A program made the translations under genes and the position numbers. A stretch of DNA of 64,000 nt, taken from NCBI RefSeq assembly GCF_900149695.1, contig NZ_LT703003.1:806001-870000 (forward strand), written 5' to 3'. This stretch comes from Anderseniella sp. Alg231-50. GTDB lineage: Bacteria > Pseudomonadota > Alphaproteobacteria > Rhizobiales > Aestuariivirgaceae. Below are positions 7,911 to 17,468 of this stretch, in pieces (within the stretch, counting starts at the first letter, position 1; every line of letters begins with the position of its first letter). The notes beneath the pieces are model-generated. The model did no database searches, had not been told where the DNA came from, and worked only from the letters and a program-made list of their open reading frames with translations.

Positions 7911-9041
7911 TCACCCCACGCGCTGCAGCTTGTAACACAGCAGCTTTGACAGGTTGAGAAGCAGTTTTGCCGCCAGTTGCGGTTCATTTACGGCCAGCTT
8001 TTTCAGGTTGCTCTCGCTCAGCGACAGGACCCGAGTGCCGTCGGTCGCAACATAGACATCCGCTGCCCGCGGGCTTTCCAGCAGAAATGCCATTTCACCG
8101 ACAATGTCACCGCTGCAGCACACGTCCACGACCCGGTCGCGGTTGCGAACTTCCAGTGTACCGGACAATACCGCAAACATGTTCTGGGCCACGTTGCCAC
8201 TCTTGATGAGATGATCACCGGCCATGCATTCGATCGCATTGCTCTTGGACAGGCAGCGCTGGCATTCTTCTTCGCTCAGGCCGTCAAACAGGTGGGTCGG
8301 GTTTTCAGCCAGCCGGATGGCATGGTCGATTTCCGACTGATACTCTTTTTGCGGCGTCAGCGCCTGGCTCATGACCAACCGGCCGGAAGACAATAACTCC
8401 GGCAGGCAGCCGGGCACTTTCGCGGCATCACCATAGTCCTGCAATAGGCTCACGAACGGCGACTTCACCTGCTTCATGTAAGTGATGTCTTCCGGCACCA
8501 TGACCAGCGGGACGAGGTATCCGGTTTCGGTACTGTTGACGTTCCTCTCGGCATAGGTGCGAAAACCCATGCCCAGATAGAGATTGAGCAAATGAGGTTC
8601 GCAGTCGCCGAATATCAACTGGATGCGATGTTCATTGACGAAATTCAGGTAGGTCTGAAACAGCCGGAAAATCAGGTCGGTGCCGCGCTGGCTCGGGGCA
8701 ACCATGAAGCGCTCGCCAACAATCATCTGGTCGCACGGGATTTCCTCAAGAAACCGGGCAAGGTCGTATTGCTCGATCTGCCGGGCGCACAAGGGTGCAT
8801 CGCCGCCCCAGTTATGGCGCATGGTGGCAACGATCTGCTCGCCGTCCGTGGCATAGTACAGCCGGGCGGTCTCGTCCTCAGGTTCTGCGAAAATGCGCTG
8901 GTCATGGTCGGCGACCGAGCGGTACCTGCCCATCTCCTCGACATAGATGTCATAGCGGAAGCGATACACATCGCGGCGTTGTTGCGGGGTGACTGCTTCA
9001 TGGATGCTCGGTTTCATGTCGCGGTTGTCTTTCTCAGGCAT
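7911..9041 (-). CDS. Acyltransferase-like (GNAT/autoinducer-synthase fold) protein fused to a cyclic-nucleotide-binding domain
   Basis: A 376-residue fusion. Residues about 15-190 look like the GNAT-fold N-acyl amino acid / autoinducer-synthase group: RRDVYRFRYDIYVEEMGRYR, then VATMRHN, MIVGERFMVAPSQRGTDLIF and IFGDCEPHLLNLYLGMGFR. Residues about 245-370 are a CRP-like cNMP-binding domain; its phosphate-binding cassette reads GDIVGEMAFLLESPRAADVY, keeping the glutamate and the PRAA arginine used to bind cyclic nucleotides. The natural reading is an acyl-transfer enzyme, perhaps making a lipid or signal, gated by cAMP or cGMP; function is inference. No DNA-binding helix-turn-helix follows, so it is not a CRP regulator. 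The start could also be ATG 9017 (MKPSIHEA); neither site is strong. It stands alone. Confidence 0.75.
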   Translation of the reverse strand: MPEKDNRDMKPSIHEAVTPQQRRDVYRFRYDIYVEEMGRYRSVADHDQRIFAEPEDETARLYYATDGEQIVATMRHNWGGDAPLCARQIEQYDLARFLEEIPCDQMIVGERFMVAPSQRGTDLIFRLFQTYLNFVNEHRIQLIFGDCEPHLLNLYLGMGFRTYAERNVNSTETGYLVPLVMVPEDITYMKQVKSPFVSLLQDYGDAAKVPGCLPELLSSGRLVMSQALTPQKEYQSEIDHAIRLAENPTHLFDGLSEEECQRCLSKSNAIECMAGDHLIKSGNVAQNMFAVLSGTLEVRNRDRVVDVCCSGDIVGEMAFLLESPRAADVYVATDGTRVLSLSESNLKKLAVNEPQLAAKLLLNLSKLLCYKLQRVG

Positions 9042-9182
9042 TCAACTTCAAGGATCAAACTGAACTTTACCCGCAACCGGCTAACAGTCCTATGCCATCC
9101 AGTATGTGATGAGATGCACAGGCCGCAAGGTACCATCAGGCCGCCGCGCGGCCTGCCCCATTGTTGAATCAACCAGTCCAGG

Positions 9183-10811
9183 TCAACCTGCCGCGAACGA
9201 GTCGCGTCCCGGTGCGGCATCAAGCAGCAGCTTTGTGTAAGGGTGGGATGGCTTGGCATAAACACTGGCCGTCAGTCCCTGCTCGACAACTTCGCCCTGC
9301 TGCATGACCATGATCCGGTCGCAGATCTGTGCCGCCACCCTGAGGTCATGGGTAATGAACAGCATGGCCAGGTCAAAGCGCTTGCGCACATCATCGAGCA
9401 GTTTCAGCACCTGGGCCTGAACCGACACGTCAAGCGCGGATACCGCCTCGTCGGCAATCAGCACTTTCGGCTCCATGGCCAGTGCCCTGGCAATACAGAT
9501 ACGCTGGCGCTGGCCACCGGAAAACTGGTGCGGGAACCGGTCAAGCGCATGCGGTGACAAACCGACGATCTCCATCAGGTCACGGGCCCGCTCCAGGGCC
9601 TCTTCCTGCGAGGTGCCGAAATTCATCGGGCCCTCGACGATCGACTGACCAACGGTGCGGCGCGGGTTCAGCGAGCGATACGGGTCCTGAAATACCACCT
9701 GAACATTGCGGCGATAGGAACGCAGTTCCGACTGGGACATTTCCGCAATGTTCTGGCCATCGATCAGCACCTCGCCGCTGGTCGGATCGATCAGGCGCAC
9801 GATACAGCGGGCCACGGTCGACTTGCCGGAGCCGGATTCACCAACCACGCCAAGGGTCTCGCCGCGCCGGACTTCCAGTTCCACCTGCTTGGCGGCGTGA
9901 ACAACGCGGCCGCCGCCAAACCACCCGAGCGCGCCATAAATCTTTTCAAGACCCTTGGTTGCCAGTATCGGCTCGCCGGCGGTGATGGCCTTTCGCTTGG
10001 GCGGCGTCAGGCTGGGGACTGAGCCAATCAGCATCTTGGTATATGGCTCGCGGGGCTTCGTCAGCACCTGCTTTGCGGTCCCCTGTTCAACCACATTACC
10101 GTTCTGCATGACCACGACCCGGTCGGCAATTTCGGCTACCACGCCAAAGTCATGGGTAATGAACATCACCCCGGTGCCGTGGCGTTTCTGGATATCCTTG
10201 ATCAGGTCGAGGATCTGCGCCTGCGTCGTCACATCAAGTGCTGTGGTCGGCTCATCGGCAATCAGCAATGCCGGTTCCAGTGCAAGCGCCATGGCGATCA
10301 TGATGCGCTGGCGCTGGCCGCCGGACAATTGATGCGGATAGCTGTCTACCATCTGGTTTACATCGGGCAGGCCGACATCGTTCATCACCTCGATGATGCG
10401 CTCGTGGCGTTCGGACGCCGACATGGATGTATGGATTTCCAGCATTTCACCGATCTGGTCGCCAACCTGCATGACCGGGTTGAGCGCCGTCATCGGTTCC
10501 TGGAAGATCATCGCCATTTTCACGCCGCGCAACTCGCGCAGTTCGATTTCCGACTTCTTGAGCAGGTCCTCTCCCTGCAGCATGACTTCACCGGCAACCG
10601 GGTTCAGTTCCTTGCGCGGTATCAGGCCCATGACGGTTTGCGCACTCACCGACTTGCCCGACCCGGACTCGCCCACCACGCAGACGATTTCACCACGGCC
10701 GACGGTGAGCGAAATGTCCTCGATGGCAAACTCCCGGTCCGCGCCTTCCGGCAGGGTTACCGACAGGCCGCGAATATCCAGCACCGGTTGTGAGGAGTTC
10801 TCTTTTGCCAT
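9183..10811 (-). CDS. ABC transporter, fused dual ATPase (DppD-DppF type)
   Basis: About 542 residues containing two complete oligopeptide-type ATPase halves. First half: Walker [13 protein letters not shown] near residue 50, signature LSGGQRQRI, Walker [13 protein letters not shown]. Second half: [12 protein letters not shown] near 330, [26 protein letters not shown]. Both halves carry the C-terminal HPYTK-type extension of the Dpp/Opp family. It powers the importer formed with the two permeases next to it. ATG 10811 shares its first base with the upstream TGA stop (TGATG); a GTG three bases earlier would be a four-base overlap. It ends the SBP-permease-permease-ATPase set that runs from 14323. 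Confidence 0.93.
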   Translation of the reverse strand: MAKENSSQPVLDIRGLSVTLPEGADREFAIEDISLTVGRGEIVCVVGESGSGKSVSAQTVMGLIPRKELNPVAGEVMLQGEDLLKKSEIELRELRGVKMAMIFQEPMTALNPVMQVGDQIGEMLEIHTSMSASERHERIIEVMNDVGLPDVNQMVDSYPHQLSGGQRQRIMIAMALALEPALLIADEPTTALDVTTQAQILDLIKDIQKRHGTGVMFITHDFGVVAEIADRVVVMQNGNVVEQGTAKQVLTKPREPYTKMLIGSVPSLTPPKRKAITAGEPILATKGLEKIYGALGWFGGGRVVHAAKQVELEVRRGETLGVVGESGSGKSTVARCIVRLIDPTSGEVLIDGQNIAEMSQSELRSYRRNVQVVFQDPYRSLNPRRTVGQSIVEGPMNFGTSQEEALERARDLMEIVGLSPHALDRFPHQFSGGQRQRICIARALAMEPKVLIADEAVSALDVSVQAQVLKLLDDVRKRFDLAMLFITHDLRVAAQICDRIMVMQQGEVVEQGLTASVYAKPSHPYTKLLLDAAPGRDSFAAG

Positions 10812-11707
10812 CACATCTTCCTCGCAATGCGTGGATCAAGCGTGTCTCGCAAACCATCGCCCACGGTATTTACCGCCAGCACGGTCAGCGCCAGGGCGAT
10901 GCCGGGGAAGAAGATGATCCACGGCGACAGCTGGAAATAGGTCCGGCCTTCCGACATGATGTTTCCCCAGCTCGGAATTTCCGGCGGAATGCCTGCTCCC
11001 AGGAAACCCAGTATGGATTCCGTCAGCATGGCGGAACCGCAGATATAGGTCGCCTGCACGATCAGCGGGGCGATGGTGTTGGGCAGGATATGGCGCACCA
11101 GTATCAAGTGGGTGCGGGTGCCGGCGGCAATGGCGGCTTCAACATAAGGTTCTTCACGCACGGTCAGCACGACGGAACGCACCAGCCGCACCACCCTGGG
11201 AATTTCCGGGATGACAATGGCGATGATGACGGTGAACAAGGTGGCGCCGGACAGGGAAATCAGGGCGATCGCCAGCAGAATACCGGGGATCGCCATCAGC
11301 CCGTCCATCACCCGCATGATGATGGCATCGAGCCAGCGCATGTAACCGGATATCAGGCCCGTGACCAGGCCGAGTACAACCGCAACTATCGCCACGGCGA
11401 GGCCGACCACCAGCGAGACACGTGCTCCGTAGATGACACGGGAATACACATTGCGGCCAAGATAATCGGTACCGAACCAGAATTCCGCAGACGGCACTTT
11501 CAGCCGCTTGATTGGATTGATGGCCACCGGATCAGCCGTCAGCAGCGGCCCGAACACGGCGACAAGCACCATGATCGCCAACAGCAGCCCGCCCCAGAAA
11601 ACCGACGGATGCTTCCACATAAGGGACGCCAGGGAGGCATCCTTGCGCGACGTGAGCGTGGCCTCGGCGGAGGTGGTGAAGTCAACCTTGTCTGTTTGCG
11701 TGCTCAT
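10811..11707 (-). CDS. ABC transporter permease, DppC type
   Basis: A 298-residue inner-membrane permease with an N-terminal helix (WGGLLLAIMVLVAVFGPLL), the GTDYLGRNVYSRVIYGARVS motif of DppC/OppC proteins, and the EAA loop EAAIAAGTRTHLILVRHILPN before the last helices. It couples to the fused ATPase through that loop. It starts by sharing a base with the dppB stop (TGATG) and ends by overlapping the ATPase start, so the three are translated together. Confidence 0.93.
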   Translation of the reverse strand: MSTQTDKVDFTTSAEATLTSRKDASLASLMWKHPSVFWGGLLLAIMVLVAVFGPLLTADPVAINPIKRLKVPSAEFWFGTDYLGRNVYSRVIYGARVSLVVGLAVAIVAVVLGLVTGLISGYMRWLDAIIMRVMDGLMAIPGILLAIALISLSGATLFTVIIAIVIPEIPRVVRLVRSVVLTVREEPYVEAAIAAGTRTHLILVRHILPNTIAPLIVQATYICGSAMLTESILGFLGAGIPPEIPSWGNIMSEGRTYFQLSPWIIFFPGIALALTVLAVNTVGDGLRDTLDPRIARKM

Positions 11708-12651
11708 CAGTATTTGATCCTCGGGTCAAACAAGGTGTAGCTCAGGTCAATCAGCAGGTTGATCACGATGTAGACAAAGCTGAACAGCAGAATGAGCCCC
11801 TGGATAATCGGATAATCGCGCTTCAGGACCGCATCAAGCACCAGCCTGCCAAGGCCGGGAATGTTGTAAACGCTTTCGGTAACCACCACGCCGCCGATCA
11901 GTAACGCGATACCCAGGCCGATGACGGTAACGATGGGCACGGCCGCATTGCGCACCGCATGCTTCATCAGCACCTTGAATTCGCTCTGGCCCTTGGCGCG
12001 CGCGGTGCGCACATAATCTTCCTGCAGCACCTCCATGACCGAGGCCCGTGTCATGCGGGCAATGAGCGCGATAAAGATCACCGACAAGGTGATGGTGGGC
12101 AGGATTATGTGCCGGAAGAACGGTATGACACCGTCGGTGAACATCGACTTGTAACCCTGCACCGGCAGCCATCTGAGCTGGATCGACACGATGTAGATCA
12201 GGATGTAACCGAGCACGAACACCGGCACCGAAAAGCCGGCCACTGAAAACAGCATGACGGCCCGGTCAATCAGGCTGCCCTGCTTCCAGGCCGCCAGCGT
12301 ACCGAGCGGCACTGCAACAACAATGGTGAAAATGATGGTGGTCAGCGTGAGCATGATGGTCGGCTCGAGCCGCTGCGCAATCAGCGTGGTCACCGGCAGG
12401 TTGGTGAAAATGGAAATCCCCAGATCGCCCTGGACAAGCTGGCCGATCCACTTGGTAAACTGCACTACAATGGGATCGTTGAGGCCGAGATTTTCCCGGA
12501 TCCGGAGAATATCCTCGGTGGTGGCATAGTCACCGGCGATCACGGCAGCCGGGTCACCGGGCGACAGGCGCAGCATCAGGAACACAAACAGCGCGACCAC
12601 ACCCATGACAGGTATTGTCGCCAGAATTCGCTTGAGAATATAGAAGACCAC
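11707..12651 (-). CDS. ABC transporter permease, DppB type
   Basis: A 314-residue permease of the DppB/OppB family: N-terminal helix ILKRILATIPVMGVVALFVF, the LRLSPGDPAAVIAG periplasmic stretch, several helices and the EAA loop DYVRTARAKGQSEFKVLMKH with an arginine-rich tail (SYTLFDPRIKY). The start is GTG 12651 with GGAGCGG upstream. It is the first permease after the binding-protein gene, from which it is separated by 88 bases holding a strong hairpin. Confidence 0.92.
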   Translation of the reverse strand: MVFYILKRILATIPVMGVVALFVFLMLRLSPGDPAAVIAGDYATTEDILRIRENLGLNDPIVVQFTKWIGQLVQGDLGISIFTNLPVTTLIAQRLEPTIMLTLTTIIFTIVVAVPLGTLAAWKQGSLIDRAVMLFSVAGFSVPVFVLGYILIYIVSIQLRWLPVQGYKSMFTDGVIPFFRHIILPTITLSVIFIALIARMTRASVMEVLQEDYVRTARAKGQSEFKVLMKHAVRNAAVPIVTVIGLGIALLIGGVVVTESVYNIPGLGRLVLDAVLKRDYPIIQGLILLFSFVYIVINLLIDLSYTLFDPRIKY

Positions 12652-12687
12652 AAGCCGCTCCGTTCCCGATTAAAGAATATAAGAGTG

Positions 12688-12721
12688 AAGCACGGCAGGG
12701 AGCGTACACCCTGCCGTGCTT
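12688..12721 (-). terminator. Intercistronic hairpin between binding-protein and permease genes
   Basis: A perfect 13-base inverted repeat (AAGCACGGCAGGG with CCCTGCCGTGCTT) around an 8-base loop, with no T-run. It lies 18 bases after the binding-protein stop and before the permease start. Such hairpins usually stabilise the upstream mRNA or attenuate read-through so that binding protein exceeds permease; partial termination is equally possible. Confidence 0.65.
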
Positions 12722-12739
12722 GAAGTCATGTGATCAGGC

Positions 12740-14323
12740 TTACTCGAGCGACATGTTCCAGAAGAACTGAACCGGTGACTTGATCAGGCCCTTGACGTTG
12801 TTCCTGTAGGCAACGGGAACAAAGAACTGCCCAAGATGACCGGAGGCGCCGATCGCCCAGAGACGCTCCTGCACCTTTTCGGCAGATGCCTTCTTTTCCT
12901 CAGCCGTGGTTGCCTTTGCATAGGCAGACCGGGCCGCTTCGAGATCAGCGTCCTTAGGCCAGCCGAACCAGCCCTTTTCAGGATCGCCGGAGAAGGCAAT
13001 CGCCATCGGGTCGATCACATCGGCACCGATCCACCAGGTGTGGAAAATGTTCCAGCCACCGTCTGCAACCGGGTCACGCTTGGCGCGCCTGGAAGTCAGG
13101 GTCGACCAGTCCATGGCCTGCACGTCAACCTTCATGCCGATATTACGCAGTTTTTCAGCCGTGATCAGCGAGAACGCCGACAACAGCGGAATGTCCGTCG
13201 GCTGCATGATGACAACCGGTGTGCCGTCATAGTTGGCGGCAGTCAGGGCAGCCTTGGCCTTTTCAAGATCGCCGGTCTTCATGACGTCGGACCCATTGTC
13301 GTTCTGCAGTGGCGTGCCGCACGGGAACACCGAATAGCAGGTCTTCCAGAACTTCTGGTCGCCTACGGCTCCCTGCATGTAGTCGTCCTGTTTCATGGCC
13401 ATGATGGCGGCACGACGAACGTCTGCATTGTCGAACGGCGGCAACAGGTGGTTGAAGCGGGAAAAGCCGATATTGCCGAGCGGATCGTTGATCTCCACCG
13501 TAATGCCGTCATTTGCTTCGAGCAGCGGCATCAGGTCATTGGCAGGCGATTCAAAATAATCCACTTCACCATTGATCAGCGCATTCATGGCCGTGGTCTG
13601 GTCGGGGAAATAGGTCCACTCGACGCGATCCACTTTGGCAATCTTGCCGCCGGATGCTGCATCAGGCGCTTCGGAGCGCGGTTTGTAGTCGGCAAATTTC
13701 TTGTAGACCACTTTTGAACCGGGCACCCATTCTTCCTTGACGAAGACAAACGGGCCGGAGCCGGTATAGTCATCGATCTGCTTGAACGGATCGGTTTCCG
13801 CCACGCGCTTTGGCATGATGAACGGCACGTTGGATGAAATCTTGCCGATGGATTCCAGCACCAGGCCATATGGGTCCTTGAGCTTGAACTGGAACGTGGA
13901 GGCATCAACCGCCACCATTTCGCCCATGGCACCCATGAGCTGCTGGCCCATGCCGTCGCGCGCTCCCCAGCGCTTCAGCGAGGCAATAACATCGTCGGAT
14001 GTCACGTCCGCACCGTCATGGAACTTCAGGCCATCACGCAATTTGAACGTCCAGGTCAGCTTGTCATCAGACACTTCATAGGTATCGACCATCTGCGGCT
14101 GCGGCACGAACTGCTCGTTCATCGCAAACAGGGTGTCATAGATGAGGTAACCGTGATTTCGCGAAATGTAGGCCGTGGTCCAGATCGGATCCAGGTTTTT
14201 CAGATCCGCGTGCGGGATCACCCTTAGTACACTTTCCGCCTGCGCAGGCAGTGCAGGTCCGGCTACCACAGTTGCAAATACAGCTGCAGCTGCCAAAACA
14301 TGTCGTCTTGTCCAGCGTAACAT
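12740..14323 (-). CDS. ABC transporter substrate-binding protein, peptide/nickel family 5
   Basis: A 527-residue family-5 binding protein. Residues 1-30 are a signal peptide, with a twin arginine in WTRRHVLAAAA that could mean Tat export, and cleavage probably after AQA. The family signature WTFKLRDGLKFHDGADVTSDDVIASLKRW appears in pieces near residues 100-130, and the pseudopeptide ligand region includes DYTGSGPFVF. The start at ATG 14323 has a strong GAGGAGGT ribosome site; the frame is open upstream to 14806, which is chance. It feeds the permeases and fused ATPase downstream. The divergent amidase and MlrC peptidase suggest a peptide or amide ligand. Confidence 0.9.
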   Translation of the reverse strand: MLRWTRRHVLAAAAVFATVVAGPALPAQAESVLRVIPHADLKNLDPIWTTAYISRNHGYLIYDTLFAMNEQFVPQPQMVDTYEVSDDKLTWTFKLRDGLKFHDGADVTSDDVIASLKRWGARDGMGQQLMGAMGEMVAVDASTFQFKLKDPYGLVLESIGKISSNVPFIMPKRVAETDPFKQIDDYTGSGPFVFVKEEWVPGSKVVYKKFADYKPRSEAPDAASGGKIAKVDRVEWTYFPDQTTAMNALINGEVDYFESPANDLMPLLEANDGITVEINDPLGNIGFSRFNHLLPPFDNADVRRAAIMAMKQDDYMQGAVGDQKFWKTCYSVFPCGTPLQNDNGSDVMKTGDLEKAKAALTAANYDGTPVVIMQPTDIPLLSAFSLITAEKLRNIGMKVDVQAMDWSTLTSRRAKRDPVADGGWNIFHTWWIGADVIDPMAIAFSGDPEKGWFGWPKDADLEAARSAYAKATTAEEKKASAEKVQERLWAIGASGHLGQFFVPVAYRNNVKGLIKSPVQFFWNMSLE

Positions 14324-14525
14324 TAGTCTTACCTCCTCATTATACTGACGGTCATTGCCATTCAGGCTTGTGACCCGGGACGCAGTCTGTCTGCCTTGAG
14401 GGAAGCGAGTCAACGGCTGACGTTCAATTTCCTGACTTCGAGCGCATGGCTGCCATGCTCTTGTGCAACTGCCTGCACTTGTTGTTGAATTTCGCGCCGG
14501 TTTGTTTGCAACGAGGAGACTATGC

Positions 14526-15944
14526 ATGTCCGAATCCCCGCTTTGGCAGTTGAGTGCCTGTGAACTCGCAGCGAAGATTGCTGCTGGTGACGTGCCGTCC
14601 AGCGAGGTGGTGACGCAAACGGTTGAGCGCATGCGCTCGGTAAACCCGAAGCTGAATGCGGTCGTTGACGATCTTGGCGACGAGGCGATTGCGCAAGCCA
14701 GGGTGCACGATGAGCAACTGGCGAAATCCGGGCCCATCGGACCGCTGCACGGGGTTCCGGTCACCATCAAGGAAAACATTGACCAGACGGGCCGGGCTAC
14801 GCCCAACGGCGTCGAAGCCTACAAGAACATCATTGCGCCGGATGATTCACCGGTAGTGCGCAACTTCAAAAAGGCAGGTGCAATCGTCATCGGCCGCACC
14901 AACACGCCGGAATTCTCGTTCCGTGCGACCACGTCCAACGAACTGCACGGCCGCACTTTTTCTCCCTGGAACGACTGGGCCTCGTCCGGAGGGTCATCGG
15001 GAGGGGCGTCATCAGCAGTCATGTCGGGCATGGGAGCGATCGCACACGGCAACGATATTGGTGGTTCGCTGCGCTATCCGGCTGCTGCAACCGGTGCAGC
15101 GACGGTAAAACCCGGTCTTGGCCGGGTGCCTGCCTGGAACCCGTCGCAGACGGCCGAGCGCGGCCTGCTGGCCCAGATCATGTCGGTACAGGGCGTGCTG
15201 GCGCGAGAGGTCAAGGACGTACGGGCAGGCATGCGCGCCCTGGTGGAATACGACCCGCATGATCCGTGGATGGTGCCGATGCCGTTCGAAGGCCCGGCAC
15301 TGGAGGGCAAGCCAAAAGTCGCCTTCACCAAGAACATGTACGAGTTCGACCTGCACCCGGCCGTTGAAGCGGCACTTGATACTGCGCGAGACTGCCTGGC
15401 CGATGCCGGCTATGAGGTGGTTGAGGCAGACATGCCGGAATTGCGCGAATGTGCGCGCGACGGCGCCCGCTCGCTGTTTGGCGAGGTCAAGGCGCTGCTG
15501 GGTGACGAGATCATCAAGCAAGGCTCCGATACACTGAAAAAGATCTTTGCCGACTATTATGAGATGTTCACACCGCATGAAGGCAAGGATCTGCTGCTGG
15601 CCATGGCCAAGCGCAATTACTATCACCGCCAGTTCAACCTGATGTTCCAGGACTATCCGCTGGTGCTGACGCCGTTCCTGCCGAAGCCCACTTATGAATG
15701 GGACCGTGATGCACAAGGCCTCGAGGGCGTCAGGGAAACGCTAGAGGCGGGCATTTATTCGATTGCCTTCAATTACACAGGTCTGCCGGCCGGCAATATC
15801 GCCGCCAACTATAATGACGGGCTGCCGGTTGGTGTGCAGATCGTCGGCCCGCGCTTCCGGGAGGACCTGATCCTCGATGCCTGTGAGGAAATAGAAAGCC
15901 GCGTCGGCATTATGGCGAAACAGCTGTTTGCCCGCGAAGGATGA
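14526..15944 (+). CDS. Amidase (amidase signature family)
   Basis: A 472-residue amidase-signature hydrolase. The Ser-cisSer-Lys triad is visible: K82 (TIKEN), S158 in SSGGSSGGAS, and nucleophile S181 in NDIGGSLRYPA. It hydrolyses a carboxylic amide to acid and ammonia in the cytoplasm; the substrate is not readable. The ATG 14526 start has ACGAGGAG eight to ten bases upstream; the open stretch back to 14463 is ignored. It is divergent from the binding-protein gene (202 bases of shared promoter region) and six bases ahead of the M81 gene, so uptake and hydrolysis are probably co-regulated. Confidence 0.9.
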   Translation: MSESPLWQLSACELAAKIAAGDVPSSEVVTQTVERMRSVNPKLNAVVDDLGDEAIAQARVHDEQLAKSGPIGPLHGVPVTIKENIDQTGRATPNGVEAYKNIIAPDDSPVVRNFKKAGAIVIGRTNTPEFSFRATTSNELHGRTFSPWNDWASSGGSSGGASSAVMSGMGAIAHGNDIGGSLRYPAAATGAATVKPGLGRVPAWNPSQTAERGLLAQIMSVQGVLAREVKDVRAGMRALVEYDPHDPWMVPMPFEGPALEGKPKVAFTKNMYEFDLHPAVEAALDTARDCLADAGYEVVEADMPELRECARDGARSLFGEVKALLGDEIIKQGSDTLKKIFADYYEMFTPHEGKDLLLAMAKRNYYHRQFNLMFQDYPLVLTPFLPKPTYEWDRDAQGLEGVRETLEAGIYSIAFNYTGLPAGNIAANYNDGLPVGVQIVGPRFREDLILDACEEIESRVGIMAKQLFAREG

Positions 15945-15950
15945 GCTTAC

Positions 15951-17456
15951 ATGAAACGCCCGCGCATTGCTGTTGCCGGTTTCCAGCATGAAACCAATAC
16001 GTTTGCCCCGATCCCGACTCCGTTCGAAACCTTCAAGGAAGGTGGTGCATGGCCGGCCATGAAGTTTGGGCCTGAGGTCACCGAAACACTGTCCGGTCTC
16101 AACCTGCCCATGGGCGGGTTTCTGGACGAAGGCGACGATTTCGACATTATCCCGATCCTGTGGACCTTTGCCGAACCGGGCGGTTACGTCACCGATGATG
16201 CGTTTGACCGCATTGCAGGCATGATCGTGGATGGCGTGAAACAGGCAGGCAGCATTGACGGGGTCTATCTCGACCTGCACGGCGCCATGGTCACGCAGTC
16301 CCACGAAGACGGCGAGGCTGAACTTTTACGCCGCATCAGGGAAGCCACCGGACCTGCACTGCCGATTGCCGTCAGCCTCGACCTGCACGGCAACATGTCC
16401 CGGGAATTCTTCGAGCGCGCCTCGTCGGTTGCCATCTATCGCACCTATCCGCATGTCGACATGGCCGACACAGGCGCCCGCGCCCGCAAACTGCTGCGCG
16501 AGGAGCTCACCCGTGGCATCCCGTTTGCCAAGGCCTGGCGGCAACTGGACTACATCATTCCCATTCAGGCGCAGTCGACCCGGCGGGAACCTGGCGGCAG
16601 GCTGTACGCCATGTTGCCGGGACTGGCCTCCGGTGCTGTGAGTTCGGTGGATTTCGTGTTCGGTTTCCCGCCGGCAGATGTGACTGACTGCGGCTGTTCG
16701 GTGTTTGCCTACGGCACCGATCAGCAGGCGGTGGACGCAGCTGCCGACACAGTAATCGCGGCGCTGCAGTCGGCAGAAGATGAACTGCACAACCCGCTGG
16801 TTCCGGCCACCGATGCGGTAGCAAAAGCCGGCCAGCTTGCAGACAGCGCATCGAAGCCGGTGCTGATTGCCGATGCCCAGGACAATCCGGGTGCGGGTGC
16901 GACCGGAGATACTACCGGCGTGCTGGCGGCGCTTGTGGATGGCGGCGCACAACAGGCGGTCATCGGCATGCTGTGGGATCCTGAAACAGCAGGCATCGCC
17001 CGCACCGCTGGCAAAGGCGCTGAAATTGACGTAGCCATCGGCGGCAGGTTTCCACAACTCGGCACGGGCCCGTTCAAGGCCAGGGTCCGGGTTGAAGCCC
17101 TGTCGGACGGACAGTTCACCTTCACCGGACCGATGTACGGCGGAGCGCACGCAAGCCTCGGGCCGATGGCGGCGCTGAAGGTACTCGACCGGGACTGCGA
17201 CGTGACTATCGTTGTCGGGTCAAACCGCACCCAGAACGCCGATCAGGCGATCTTCACCCACATGGGGATCGATCCGACCCAACAAGCCATCGTGGTGGTG
17301 AAAAGTGCGGTGCACTTCCTGGCCGACTACGAACCGATTGCCGAAACGGTGATCTTCGCCGAAAGCCCGGGCGCAAACCCGTGTCAGCTCGACCGGATTC
17401 CGTTCACCCGGCTGCGCAAGGGCGTGCGCCTGGGACCAAACGGCCCGGCTTTCTGA
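15951..17456 (+). CDS. M81 family metallopeptidase, MlrC-like
   Basis: A 501-residue protein matching the MlrC family named after microcystin breakdown. The N-terminus has the metal motif FQHETNTFAP (H13, E14), then YLDLHGAMV near residue 105 and YPHVDMADTG near 165, the expected metal-site segments; the C-terminal domain contains the NPGAGATGDTT segment. Most members have nothing to do with microcystin; they probably cleave small peptide-like or amide compounds. Six bases after the amidase and beside a Dpp-type importer, it is likely to process the imported compound together with the amidase. Confidence 0.9.
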   Translation: MKRPRIAVAGFQHETNTFAPIPTPFETFKEGGAWPAMKFGPEVTETLSGLNLPMGGFLDEGDDFDIIPILWTFAEPGGYVTDDAFDRIAGMIVDGVKQAGSIDGVYLDLHGAMVTQSHEDGEAELLRRIREATGPALPIAVSLDLHGNMSREFFERASSVAIYRTYPHVDMADTGARARKLLREELTRGIPFAKAWRQLDYIIPIQAQSTRREPGGRLYAMLPGLASGAVSSVDFVFGFPPADVTDCGCSVFAYGTDQQAVDAAADTVIAALQSAEDELHNPLVPATDAVAKAGQLADSASKPVLIADAQDNPGAGATGDTTGVLAALVDGGAQQAVIGMLWDPETAGIARTAGKGAEIDVAIGGRFPQLGTGPFKARVRVEALSDGQFTFTGPMYGGAHASLGPMAALKVLDRDCDVTIVVGSNRTQNADQAIFTHMGIDPTQQAIVVVKSAVHFLADYEPIAETVIFAESPGANPCQLDRIPFTRLRKGVRLGPNGPAF

Positions 17457-17468
17457 CCTGCCAGCCGG

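Noticed and set aside
10790-11740. 316-residue open frame on the plus strand
   Set aside because: Antisense to the DppC-type permease with its intact EAA loop.
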